From Pseudoalteromonas holothuriae (GTDB lineage: Bacteria > Pseudomonadota > Gammaproteobacteria > Enterobacterales > Alteromonadaceae): 64,000 nt of DNA. Below are positions 54,041-63,191 of the stretch, one piece after another (positions within the stretch are counted from its first letter, which is position 1; each line of letters starts with the position of its first letter). A program made the position numbers and the translations under genes. Location: NCBI RefSeq assembly GCF_945859825.1, contig NZ_CAMAPC010000009.1, positions 108,466 to 172,465 on the forward strand. Reading direction: 5' to 3'. A model generated the notes under the pieces. The model did no database searches and was not told the DNA's origin. It was given only the letters and a program-made list of their open reading frames with translations.

Positions 54041-56758
54041 ATGGATAATAGTAATACGACTAACTCAAAGGGCGAGCTTGTGTCTTTATTCAAGCTAATG
54101 ATATTGCCCATGCTGGTTTTAGCGATTGGTTTAATTTATAGCAATGTGGTGTATGAGCAGCAAGCGCAATTAACAGAGCAGAAGATACGTAGCGCTTTAA
54201 CTGAGCGGTTAGAACATATTGCTTATGGTGTTAAGCAACGTGTTGAACTTTATCAATATGGCTTATTTGGTTTAGGTGGGGCAATTGCTGCTGCGGGGGC
54301 GGAGCATTTTGACTATAACGCTATGCAGCGATATATGAGCGTTCGTGACTTTAATGAAGAGTTTCCAGGGGCGCGTGGCTTTGGCTTTATTCGTTTAGTT
54401 GAACCACATGAGCGAGCTGATTTTGTTAATCAAGTAAAGCGTCACAGGCCTGATAACACTTTTAATGTAAAACAGTTTAAACCGCACAACCAAAGTTTGT
54501 TTGTTATTGAGATGGTGGAGCCTGAAAGGCGCAATGCCAATGCGATTGGGTTAGATATTGGCTCAGAGGAAATGCGCAGACGCGCGGCATTAGAGGCCGG
54601 CATGAGCGGTGAGGTAAGGCTGACGGCACCCGTTACTTTAGTGCAAGCAAATAATAAAGCTCAGCAAGGCTTTTTGATCTTATTACCAATATATCAAGAT
54701 AATACACCGAATAATGTCAGTGATCGGCTTAATGGCTTAGTGGGTTGGAGCTACTCCCCTATCTTGATAGATGAAGTTTTATCATCAATTCGGTCGCTGA
54801 GCGATAACGTTGTGTTATCAATTTCAGATGAAACGCCTGATCAGGGGGTTACCTTTTTTACACATGGAGAGCGCCGTCATCGCTTAGACGAATTTTATGT
54901 TAGTAAACAAGTTGACATACTGGGTCGATATTGGCTTTTGTCGCTTCATGCGACGCCTGCATTTATCTATTCATTAGATATTGAGTCACCATTTTCAGTT
55001 ATCAAGCTGGCATTAGGTATCACGCTATTACTGGTGATACTTATATTTAGTTTACAGCTGGTGTTACTGAAAAAAAGCCAACTTAAGCAACAGCGTATTG
55101 AAATTGCTAAAGCAAAAGAGCTTGCTTTAGAGCAGGTTAATATGCATCTAGAGAGTGAAGTTGCGATACGTTCTAAGCAAATTATTAAAACCAATATGTT
55201 ACAAAAAAGTATACTAACATCAGCTAGCTATGCAATTATTGCGACCGATGAACAAGGTTTGATCACATTATTTAACCCTGCCGCGGAACAATTACTGGGC
55301 TATGAAGCTGATGAACTAGTGGGCCGTGCAAGTCCTGCGGTTTTTCATCTAGAGGAAGAAGTTGTTACCCGTGCAAAACAGTTGAGTCACGAATTAGGCA
55401 CAGAGGTCAGTCCAGGTTTTGAAAGCTTTGTTGCGAAAGTGAGAACGGGTGGAATAGATGTAAACCGCTGGACCTATATTGCCAAGGGTGGTCGCCATAT
55501 TCAGGTTCGATTGAGTATTACGGCACTCATTGATGAGCAGCAAACATTGTTTGGGTTTTTAGGTGTTGCTTATGACTTAACCGAGCAGCTCAATCATGAA
55601 AAGGCGTTGTCAGAAGCTAAAGAGCAAGCTGAACAAGCAACTATCGCCAAATCAGAATTTTTAGCCAATATGAGCCATGAAATCAGAACACCCATGAATG
55701 GGCTGTATGGTACGTTACAGTTACTTAAGGCTGAACCGTTACGCGCCCAAGGGCAAGATTTACTTGAAAAAGGTATTTACTCAGTCAAAGCGCTGCGTAC
55801 GATTATTAACGATATTTTAGATTTTTCTAAGATTGAAGCGGGTAAATTAGTCCTTGAAGAGCAACCTTTTAACTTAATTCGTTTAATAGAAAACTTAAAG
55901 TCAGAATTATCCGTGACAGCATTTGAAAAAGACATTTGCTTAAGCTTTGATGTGGACTTGTCGAGCGACTACTGGGTGGGTGATGAAGTCCGAGTGAGAC
56001 AGGTTTTGTTAAATTTGGTGTCTAATGCCGTTAAGTTTACCTCGCAAGGAAAAGTAGAAGTATTGTTTAGAGAACAAGAAGACAGCGAGTATCTGGTGAT
56101 CCATGTCATCGATACTGGTATTGGTATGAGTCGCGACGTAATAGATAAGTTATTCCATCGTTTTGAGCAAGCAGATAAGTCGACAACCAGAAAGTATGGG
56201 GGAACGGGGCTGGGCCTTGCAATTACCTATTCATTAGTCAATATGATGCGCGGCATTATTGATGTACAAAGTGAGCCCGGTCGCGGCAGTAATTTTACTA
56301 TCACTTTACCATTCCTTAAAGCACAGAGTGCCCCAGTAAATGAGCAAGCTCGACTTAAAACATTGGATCTAAGTGGTACTCATATTCTAATCGCTGAAGA
56401 TAATGCAATTAATCAAACGGTTGTACGGGCGATGCTAGCACCAACCAAGGCACATATAAGTATGGTCAAAGATGGCCAAGAGGCAGTTGATGCAGTGAGA
56501 GCTCATACACCTCAATTGATTTTAATGGATATTCAAATGCCGATAATGGACGGTGTTGAAGCTTGCAAAATCATAAAACAATTCAATGGGTCGATACCCA
56601 TTGTTGCGCTCACAGCAAACGCCTATGAAGAAGATAAACGTTTATACAAGCAAGTTGGTTTTGATGGTTATATCGCAAAGCCTGTTGAGCAAGCAGAGCT
56701 ATTAACAACTGTCGCCACGTTTGTGTTGAGTAAATCGGCTAATACCAATCCACAATAA
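54041..56758 (+). CDS. CHASE-PAS hybrid sensor histidine kinase
   Basis: The 905-residue protein has a first membrane helix (about 16-38), a periplasmic CHASE domain (about 60-290, EFPGARGFGFIRLV), a second helix (about 315-340), a coiled coil, a PAS domain (about 390-520, SYAIIATDEQGLITLFNPAA), HisKA with H546 in MSHEIRTPMNG, HATPase_c (about 650-770, with DTGIGM and GGTGLGLAI) and a receiver domain with D830 in LMDIQMPIMDG. No Hpt domain or separate regulator is adjacent, so the output partner lies elsewhere. The ATG at 54041 is chosen; upstream codons would need a TTG start. The neighbouring binding protein is its likely ligand-loading partner. Confidence 0.92.
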   Translation: MDNSNTTNSKGELVSLFKLMILPMLVLAIGLIYSNVVYEQQAQLTEQKIRSALTERLEHIAYGVKQRVELYQYGLFGLGGAIAAAGAEHFDYNAMQRYMSVRDFNEEFPGARGFGFIRLVEPHERADFVNQVKRHRPDNTFNVKQFKPHNQSLFVIEMVEPERRNANAIGLDIGSEEMRRRAALEAGMSGEVRLTAPVTLVQANNKAQQGFLILLPIYQDNTPNNVSDRLNGLVGWSYSPILIDEVLSSIRSLSDNVVLSISDETPDQGVTFFTHGERRHRLDEFYVSKQVDILGRYWLLSLHATPAFIYSLDIESPFSVIKLALGITLLLVILIFSLQLVLLKKSQLKQQRIEIAKAKELALEQVNMHLESEVAIRSKQIIKTNMLQKSILTSASYAIIATDEQGLITLFNPAAEQLLGYEADELVGRASPAVFHLEEEVVTRAKQLSHELGTEVSPGFESFVAKVRTGGIDVNRWTYIAKGGRHIQVRLSITALIDEQQTLFGFLGVAYDLTEQLNHEKALSEAKEQAEQATIAKSEFLANMSHEIRTPMNGLYGTLQLLKAEPLRAQGQDLLEKGIYSVKALRTIINDILDFSKIEAGKLVLEEQPFNLIRLIENLKSELSVTAFEKDICLSFDVDLSSDYWVGDEVRVRQVLLNLVSNAVKFTSQGKVEVLFREQEDSEYLVIHVIDTGIGMSRDVIDKLFHRFEQADKSTTRKYGGTGLGLAITYSLVNMMRGIIDVQSEPGRGSNFTITLPFLKAQSAPVNEQARLKTLDLSGTHILIAEDNAINQTVVRAMLAPTKAHISMVKDGQEAVDAVRAHTPQLILMDIQMPIMDGVEACKIIKQFNGSIPIVALTANAYEEDKRLYKQVGFDGYIAKPVEQAELLTTVATFVLSKSANTNPQ

Positions 56759-56817
56759 TACTTAATCATTTTTAGAGACCTAGCTACGTTAGGTATTTCT
56801 CATTTAGAACCACTCAA

Positions 56818-57000
56818 TAGCGAGTTTGTCTAATAAAAATATTGCCCTCACTTTCTGCGTTGCTGTTACTTGTAATAATCTGTTATTACTGCATAAAAAC
56901 GCCTTGATATTGAGCTAAATATCATCATTGGATAGTAAGTAACGTGAGTTACAAAGTATTTTCTAATTTAAAAACCCTTATCCAAACTTGAGATTAATTA
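56818..57000 (+). repeat. Dispersed repeat R, copy 3
   Basis: It runs from about TAGCGAGTTTGTCTAATA to CCTTATCCAAACTTGAG. The core hairpin GTAATAA-TCTG-TTATTAC lies at 56872-56889. The 56759-57477 interval contains this copy, copy 4 and no credible gene. Confidence 0.85.
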
Positions 57001-57195
57001 ACTTCAACTCTGGATGAACTGGTTTTCCCAATAAAGCTATTTTGTTTACTTTCTGCATTTCTTTCACTTGTAATAGTCCGCTATTACTGCATAAAAACGC
57101 CGTTATATTGAAAAAATATCATTATTGGATTGCAGGTGTTCTGAGTTATGTATGTTCGCTATTTCAAAACTCTTATCCGAGCATGATGTTAATGA
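57001..57195 (+). repeat. Dispersed repeat R, copy 4
   Basis: It follows copy 3 directly, 198 bases later by hairpin position, with hairpin GTAATAG-TCCG-CTATTAC at 57070-57087. It shares AATAAAGCTATTTTG, TTTCACTTG, ATAAAAACGCC and CTTATCCGAGC-type blocks with the other copies. Confidence 0.85.
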
Positions 57196-57477
57196 ACTCA
57201 AGTCTAACCTTCAGTGCTACAGACTATACCTGCTTTAACTAATATGTAAAAAAGCGTATGACAACGCTCGTTTCTATTGCCACTACAGCAAAGAAGCTCT
57301 AACATTATGTCGTTATTTTTTACAGCTTAAGAGAATAATTTGACTAAATCATTCATTTTTTTGGAATAGTTGATTTGTTCTGAGCGACTCAAGGCAAAAG
57401 GCGAACAAAAAATATGCTTTCTTGTTCGTTTAAGCAACTGATTGCTTTGCCCTTTATAATGAAATGGAGAGTTAACG

Positions 57478-57852
57478 ATGCAGCCACTGATTATTGGCAC
57501 TGTGCTTATGATAATTTCATTTGGACTGGTAGTTATGTCCGTAATACATGGCCAAAAGCGTTTAAAGTTTGAGAAAAAATTACACAAGCTAGTACTTGGC
57601 AAAGATGTTGATGATGACGCGCCCGAACAATTACAGAGTCAAGCTTACCACATCATGATGGAACTTGGTGAAGCACTAGAGGAGCAAGAAGACCACGCTC
57701 AACAACAAAGTGTTAGGCAAGCTCTGTCTAAAGTGAGTGAATTACATGCAGAGTCGGTTGAATATGATGCAACAGAGGGGAGTGATGAAGAGCAACAAAT
57801 TGCCAAAGCACCAAATTCCACAAAAACATCAAAACTAAAAGTTGTGAAATAA
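57478..57852 (+). CDS. Small membrane-anchored protein (paralogue at 58901)
   Basis: The 124-residue protein has one N-terminal membrane helix (about 3-23) followed by a charged cytoplasmic part, a helical pair (QAYHIMMELGEALEEQE) and a Lys-rich tail ending KLKVVK. It is a clear paralogue of the 118-residue protein at 58901: both start MQP, share the helix, D/E-rich then (P)E-x-(L/I)Q, AY-x-(I/L)M-x-ELG-x-x-LE and SKxLKV(V/I)K-like ends. I recognise no family. ATGGAGAGTTAACG gives a good ribosome site. The intervening gene is a membrane protein, so the three may form a set. Confidence 0.7.
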   Translation: MQPLIIGTVLMIISFGLVVMSVIHGQKRLKFEKKLHKLVLGKDVDDDAPEQLQSQAYHIMMELGEALEEQEDHAQQQSVRQALSKVSELHAESVEYDATEGSDEEQQIAKAPNSTKTSKLKVVK

Positions 57853-57965
57853 TCACAACTCAAAAATAGCATGAGTTAGTATTGCATGATTAGGTTCAGT
57901 GAACAAAAAATAAGTTAGAAAGAACAGTTTTGTTGATTGACAGGGTATGGTGGAGTTGATGGTAA

Positions 57966-58520
57966 ATGAAAGAGTATTATAGTGTCATTAGTGATATCAC
58001 CGTGACATTCGAGGTGCTCGCATTTTTATTGATGCTATTTATTTATAAACATAGTGGTATCACGTTATCTTTTGTCCATAAATCCAGCTTAAAAACGCCT
58101 CAAGATCACCAAATTTACTCATGCTTTATCTGCGCGTTCTTAGGTCCCATATTTAGTTTGCTGGGCAATCAACTCGCGTACGATTTAATTGCATTGTCTA
58201 TGGAAGTAATAGATCGACGACAAGTGTTTTATGTAGCTTTAATGTGTCATATATTTTTTTTCATGCTCACAGCGTATATCTTTCACCGTTTGAGAGGGTG
58301 CCGCTTCTCTCTTATTGCAAGAATATGTATGTATCTCATGTGGTTGATGACCATGAATTATGCGCAGCTTGTACTGCGAGGTTATTTTGATGTTAACTTT
58401 TTGTATGAGTATGATGTTTATGGTGTTTTTATTGTTTTTAGTAATGCGGTTATTGCTATTATTTTGTTAAGTTACTCTATTCGGTATGTGTTTGTTAATA
58501 TTTACAACAAAAGCCAGTAA
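57966..58520 (+). CDS. Integral membrane protein of unknown function (paralogue at 39395)
   Basis: The 184-residue protein has about five hydrophobic segments. Its C-terminal half parallels the 186-residue protein at 39395: FHRLRGCRFSLIARICMYL against WHRLRKCLFNFASRLCLYI, then LVLRGYFDVNFL against LIARGHFDYHEL at the same spacing. No known family comes to mind. It sits between the two paralogous single-helix proteins at 57478 and 58901, all on the same strand. A GGTGGAG stretch lies about 12 bases before the ATG. A membrane complex with the small proteins is a reasonable guess and nothing more. Confidence 0.65.
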   Translation: MKEYYSVISDITVTFEVLAFLLMLFIYKHSGITLSFVHKSSLKTPQDHQIYSCFICAFLGPIFSLLGNQLAYDLIALSMEVIDRRQVFYVALMCHIFFFMLTAYIFHRLRGCRFSLIARICMYLMWLMTMNYAQLVLRGYFDVNFLYEYDVYGVFIVFSNAVIAIILLSYSIRYVFVNIYNKSQ

Positions 58521-58900
58521 CGGACGAGAAAGTTTGAGTTTGGTAAACGCTGTTAAGAATATTTAACTATTGGTATTGGTTTTATATAAATATATTTATA
58601 TAATGCGACCGTTTTTTAAATAAAATCAAATTGTTGCTATAGAGCAAACGATAGCGAGCTTAGTTTTAAATTGACACACTTTACAGTGAAAGTTAATATT
58701 TGGTAACAATATTTAGCTTTGCTCGGTTTACACAATAGGTTTTTATTGGCAATCGATGAGTGTTATTTTTGCTGTTTCACGAGTTTTCTGGTTAACGGTG
58801 ATGAAATGTCAGCTTGTTTTTTGAAATCTTGATTGGGCATCTAAATCAAGAGGGGCAGTTTATCATATGTAAGGTCAAACATTGGGAGGTCGCATAAGTT
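58521..58900. other. 380-base interval, no gene seen
   Basis: The region is strongly AT-rich with stops in all frames. It presumably carries a promoter for the small protein at 58901. I saw no repeat R copy, no hairpin with T run and no RNA gene. Confidence 0.5.
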
Positions 58901-59257
58901 ATGCAACCAATTGTGATTTTTATAGTATTAATGGTTGTTGCTATCGCATTGGCGGTAGGTATGATTGTGCAAGGACATGGATGTAACCGTTTAGAGCTTT
59001 TTATCCGTCGTGGGTTTGTCAAAGGGGAAGTTGAAGAGCAAGTACCTGAAAAAATTCAACACACAGCATATTATTTGATGTTAGAGTTAGGCGACCTGTT
59101 GGAGAGCGATAAAGATATGGAGCAATATTATGGCGTTAAAACAGTATTTAATCACGTCAGTGCCTTGCGTGCAGAAACTCTGGGTTGTTGTGTACAAGCA
59201 CCGATAATACCTATGAGGCCTGAGGTGCAATCGAGCTTTTTGAAAGTGATAAAATAA
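58901..59257 (+). CDS. Small membrane-anchored protein (paralogue at 57478)
   Basis: The 118-residue protein has one N-terminal helix (about 4-24, IVIFIVLMVVAIALAVGM), a short basic segment (RLELFIRRGFVKG), then a helical part (HTAYYLMLELGDLLESDKDM) and the terminal SSFLKVIK. Similarity to the 57478 protein runs the whole length. TTGGGAGGTCGCATAAGTT contains a good ribosome site. It probably faces the cytoplasm after its membrane anchor. The function is unknown. It has a CC pair (LGCCVQ) not present in its paralogue. Confidence 0.7.
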   Translation: MQPIVIFIVLMVVAIALAVGMIVQGHGCNRLELFIRRGFVKGEVEEQVPEKIQHTAYYLMLELGDLLESDKDMEQYYGVKTVFNHVSALRAETLGCCVQAPIIPMRPEVQSSFLKVIK

Positions 59258-59573
59258 CCACAAAAATTATGCTGTTGCATTAGTAGCACATTGGAAGGTG
59301 TATAAATAATGCGGTGTTTCAGCTGCTACCTATGGCAAAGGCTAGGCTTCTAATTTGAACTTCACTCAATAACCTTATTGTATAGCTGCTTATTACAAAA
59401 TATTAGGTTTTCCATTACTAACATTAAAAAATTACTTATGTAAAATAACTACATACCTGAATTGTTAATAAATCATTTCTCTATCGCAATGGCTGGTCAT
59501 TTATTTAATGCAATTGGTATACCCTGATATTAAATAAAATGCACAAGCAAAAAGCTTGTGCATAAATATGATA
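59258..59573. other. 316-base interval, no gene; holds a receptor-gene terminator
   Basis: Between the small-protein gene and the convergent siderophore receptor I see only AT-rich DNA and the hairpin at 59539-59563. Confidence 0.5.
59539..59563 (-). terminator. Intrinsic terminator of the siderophore-receptor gene
   Basis: On the minus strand ATGCACAAGC-TTTTT-GCTTGTGCAT forms a perfect ten-base stem, followed by TTTATTTAA. It lies about 10 bases after the receptor stop codon. Confidence 0.85.
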
Positions 59574-62015
59574 TTAAAGTGTAAAGCTGAAACTTAGTTT
59601 TACATTACGTTCATCCCCAGGCATCCCCCCTAAGAACATCGCTTTGCTGTAGAAAGCTTTATTGAATAAGTTATTTACATTTAACTGTAGCGTCCAATCG
59701 TCGCTTTTGTAACTCAATGCAGAATCAAATACGGTGTAGCTTGGTACATAGCCATCAGGAATGCCAAATGAGGTTGAATGTGTACTGCGCTTATCAACAT
59801 AGTTAGCGCCTACACTTAGCTCTAATGGGTGAGCCAGTTTAAACCATTGCGCAGTGTAGCTAAGCCATGTACCAGCACTGATGTAAGGTACACCTTTTTG
59901 GCGGGTGTTGAAATTACGTTCATCATTAGGGTTCTTTTGATTTCGAGCATCTTGATAAACAGCATTAATATTTAATTTCCAACGCTCGTCTAAATAGGCA
60001 TTTAAATCTAGTTCCACACCTTTAGTCTGCTCCTGCCCATCATAAAAATAACGCGCCACATTGGCAGCAGAAACGCCTTCTTCATAATCAGGGTTGGTGT
60101 ATTGCAAGTTAGTGCGAGCGCTTTCAAATATCACGAAAGAAGCTAATAGTTGGTCATTAAATGATTTGAAGCGAAAACCTAGGTCATTACTCAAAGATTC
60201 GGAGTCATCAAGGTCTTTTTCACTGCCTGATATGCTATTTAGTATACCGTAAGCTGTACGCCCTTTAGCGTGATTAATAAACACGGAAAAGTTATCTGTT
60301 GGCATATAGGTAGCACCTAAGTTGTAAGTGGCTCCTTGGTCTGAGGTGTTTTGTTCTGGCGTGGGTTGTGCGGCACTTGCGCGGTAGCGTGCATCAACGC
60401 CAAAGTGTTCATAACTTTGCTCAATCTCATTGAAGGCAACCCCTACGCGAGTCGTAAAACCATTATCAAAATAGGCTACATGTTGTATACCTGTGCCCCA
60501 AGCGCTGACTGTTTTATTATAATTTGCGGTATTGAGTGGGTCGTGATCTTCAAAGCGGCCATTTGCCCAGTTAGGTGAACGAATATCTAAGATATACGGT
60601 AAAGTACCTTGGTATATCTGTTCGCCTTGTTTATTTTTGATCACCTTATCTGCATCGTAAATAGAGTATTGTTTAAAGCGTATATCTCTGTCTTCGTAGT
60701 TAGCATTGATTAATAATTCTTGATTGATACCGGCAAGATTAAAGTCATAACGTAAGTCAGCAAAGTATTGCCATGAATGTTCATCAGCACTTACTTTACG
60801 ATATTCTTGGCGGCGTGCGGCAAATGGGTAGAGTTGCCCATCCATAACTAATGGTGCGCGAGGGTCTGCATTGATGGTGCCTCGACGGTTCCAATACACA
60901 TAGTTATATGCACCGGTTTGACGAGCAAAGCCTGTGTCGTAATCTCGATATTGTAATTGTTGGTTTAGGAATAGGTTGTCTGTTAAATCAATATTATGAG
61001 TAAGCTTGAAGCGTAGCTCTTCGCCCTTATTATCATTGGCCATTGGCGAAATAAGCCCTGCATGACCAAAAGTATAGGGCGTAAGACCGTCGCTGGCAGC
61101 CAAAGAGTCTGCCAATTGCTGACGTTGCGAATCACTCAATTGTATGCCTTGGTCTTTAGGGTCATTCATTAAATCTTGCCAAGTCACATCACCGGCATGC
61201 TTTCCTGCCACAGAGTCTGCATTGTAAATACGAATAGGGTGACCAATTGAATCTACGGCAATACTGTCTTTAATATATGCACCTGAGAGGGTTAAGTCTT
61301 GAGTGTTATCTAGGGAATAACGAAGCGATAGGTAGGCTTCATCACGGTCATTACTTAAGTCACGATAGCCTTCACTGCGCGCTGTTTTAGCGACAAAGCG
61401 ATAGGCTAAATCATCGGTTATGCCATTAGTTGAGTCTATGCTCATAGCATAACTTTGCCATTGTCCTAGCTCAATATTGATTTCATTATGCTTTTCAAAT
61501 TGAGGCTTTTTTTCAATTAAGTTAATAACACCACCAGCACTGCCCATGCCATAGAGCCCTGTCGCAGGGCCTTTTAATACTTCGATAGAAGCAACATTGG
61601 TCAGTGAGCGAGTGGGGTTAAACGTATTACCTAAACCTGCACCACCATACATGCCATCATAGGTGTAATTAGCACCTAGACCACGCACTACTAAGTTGTC
61701 TCCGATACCATAGTTATTACCCGCTTGTGTAACACCACTGATGTTACGCACTAAACTTTGTAAGTTATTGACGCCTTGAGCTTTGATCATGGCTTCGTCT
61801 ACGATAACCACCGCCGCAGGTGTTGCCATTAAAGACATGTTGGATTTAGTCGCAAGGCCGGAGTTCATAACCACGTCATTTTGCTTGCCATATACGCTGA
61901 TCCGCTCTAGTGATTGTTCTGAATCAGCGGTGTTAACTGTTGCGTTGTGAGTGTGTGCAAAAGCAGAAACACTTAAGCAGGCGAGTGTTACTAATGAGAG
62001 GTTAAACGATTTCAT
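59574..62015 (-). CDS. TonB-dependent siderophore receptor
   Basis: The 813-residue receptor has a signal peptide (about 1-20, LVTLACLSVSAFAHTH), a plug domain (about 35-165: ERISVYGKQ, MLSLMATPAAVVIVDE-like stretch, VVRGLGANYTYDGMYGG, VLKGPATGLYGMGSAGGVINL) and a 22-strand barrel ending MPGDERNVKLSFSFTL. The pattern is that of the FhuA/FecA-type siderophore receptors. I use the ATG at 62015, where the signal peptide starts; longer starts overlap a Fur-like site. It would import a ferric siderophore into the periplasm with TonB energy. Iron repression through the upstream box is likely. Confidence 0.93.
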   Translation of the reverse strand: MKSFNLSLVTLACLSVSAFAHTHNATVNTADSEQSLERISVYGKQNDVVMNSGLATKSNMSLMATPAAVVIVDEAMIKAQGVNNLQSLVRNISGVTQAGNNYGIGDNLVVRGLGANYTYDGMYGGAGLGNTFNPTRSLTNVASIEVLKGPATGLYGMGSAGGVINLIEKKPQFEKHNEINIELGQWQSYAMSIDSTNGITDDLAYRFVAKTARSEGYRDLSNDRDEAYLSLRYSLDNTQDLTLSGAYIKDSIAVDSIGHPIRIYNADSVAGKHAGDVTWQDLMNDPKDQGIQLSDSQRQQLADSLAASDGLTPYTFGHAGLISPMANDNKGEELRFKLTHNIDLTDNLFLNQQLQYRDYDTGFARQTGAYNYVYWNRRGTINADPRAPLVMDGQLYPFAARRQEYRKVSADEHSWQYFADLRYDFNLAGINQELLINANYEDRDIRFKQYSIYDADKVIKNKQGEQIYQGTLPYILDIRSPNWANGRFEDHDPLNTANYNKTVSAWGTGIQHVAYFDNGFTTRVGVAFNEIEQSYEHFGVDARYRASAAQPTPEQNTSDQGATYNLGATYMPTDNFSVFINHAKGRTAYGILNSISGSEKDLDDSESLSNDLGFRFKSFNDQLLASFVIFESARTNLQYTNPDYEEGVSAANVARYFYDGQEQTKGVELDLNAYLDERWKLNINAVYQDARNQKNPNDERNFNTRQKGVPYISAGTWLSYTAQWFKLAHPLELSVGANYVDKRSTHSTSFGIPDGYVPSYTVFDSALSYKSDDWTLQLNVNNLFNKAFYSKAMFLGGMPGDERNVKLSFSFTL

Positions 62016-62048
62016 ATAATATTCCAGGCACATTTTTAGGTCGCGAAT

Positions 62049-62067
62049 ATTAATTATTATCATTTAG
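62049..62067. promoter_or_regulatory. Fur-box-like site upstream of the siderophore receptor
   Basis: ATTAATTATTATCATTTAG, read on the minus strand, matches 13 of 19 positions of the Fur consensus, including AATGATAAT in the centre. It lies about 35 bases before the receptor start. Confidence 0.7.
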
Positions 62068-62323
62068 ATTGCAACTAAAAATTAGCTGTTCCTCCTGATT
62101 TTTATGCTTTATAACCTTTAGTTATCATCTATTTTACCAGTTGGCTGATTTTGCTACATGAATAATCGGGTTTTGAGAAATCTGAGAGTATCTTATTTGG
62201 CTGTGCGATGCTGATTAAAACTAGTCTTTAAAGCATGTTGCTAGACGGTCTATAATGGACCATAGTCGCAGGTGCTAGAAAAGTATTCGCAGCCACATTT
62301 AAACGATTTCCAAGGACTTTAAA

Positions 62324-63145
62324 ATGCATAAAACGCTGATAGTGATCCCTGCTAGATATGGCAGTACGCGGTTACCAGGTAAGCCATTAATTAAAATTGC
62401 AGGGCGAGAAATGTTGTTACGAGTCGCTGATATGGCGCGTTATGTGTCTACAAGTCAGCAAGGTTGTGACTATGTAGTGGCAACAGACGATGAGCGTATT
62501 ATGCAGTTGTGTCAGCAGCATAATGTACCTTGTATGATGACGTCAGAGCAGTGCAGTAGTGGCACAGAGCGATGTTTTGATGTGCTAAAACAGTTGACCG
62601 AAAAACCAGACTTTATCGTAAATTTACAAGGAGATAATCCTTTTTGTCCGCCTTGGTTTATTAGTGAGTTGATACAGTCGTGGCGCAATAGCGAAGTAGG
62701 AGAGGTGTTTACGCCTTATGTTGAGCTAACATGGCAAGAGCTTGATGACTTGAGAGCCGTTAAGCAAATTACACCATTTAGTGGTACTACGGTGCAAACT
62801 AACCACGAACAACTGGCATTAACGTTCAGCAAAAATATTATTCCCGCTATTCGTAAAGAAGCGTCGATGCGACAGGCGACAACGCTATCACCAGTAAAAC
62901 GTCATATTGGCTTATATGGTTATACCGCCAGCGCACTAGAGGCCTATTTTACGTTACCTGAGAGTGTCTATGAAAGCTGCGAAGGCCTAGAGCAAATGCG
63001 CTTTTTAGAAAATAGCTTAGCGGTAAAAATGGTGCCGGTGAGTTATCAAGGTCATACCGGAATGAGTGGGGTAGATAGCCCTGAAGATATTAAACGTGCT
63101 GAAGCGATTATTGCCAGAGATGGTGAGTACGATTTAACACTTTAG
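62324..63145 (+). CDS. KdsB-like nucleotidyltransferase (CMP-Kdo synthetase family)
   Basis: The 273-residue protein matches 3-deoxy-manno-octulosonate cytidylyltransferase: VIPARYGSTRLPGKPL at the start, VVATDDERI, the nucleotide/metal segment NLQGDNPFCPP, KRHIGLYGYTASALEAY and GVDSPEDIKRAE near the end. It is slightly longer than typical KdsB (about 250). The usual QGDEP motif reads QGDNP here, a change next to a metal-binding aspartate, so it may be a paralogue acting on a related sugar acid. It would activate the sugar with CTP for surface-polysaccharide or LPS synthesis. It pairs with the phosphatase-like gene 46 bases downstream. Confidence 0.82.
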   Translation: MHKTLIVIPARYGSTRLPGKPLIKIAGREMLLRVADMARYVSTSQQGCDYVVATDDERIMQLCQQHNVPCMMTSEQCSSGTERCFDVLKQLTEKPDFIVNLQGDNPFCPPWFISELIQSWRNSEVGEVFTPYVELTWQELDDLRAVKQITPFSGTTVQTNHEQLALTFSKNIIPAIRKEASMRQATTLSPVKRHIGLYGYTASALEAYFTLPESVYESCEGLEQMRFLENSLAVKMVPVSYQGHTGMSGVDSPEDIKRAEAIIARDGEYDLTL

Positions 63146-63191
63146 TGGTTATATGTGCCGTGCTGGGTATGATTTAAAGATAGGAGTATTT

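Noticed and set aside
57042..57242. 66-residue ORF
   Set aside because: It lies inside repeat R copy 4, and the other copies do not keep the frame open.
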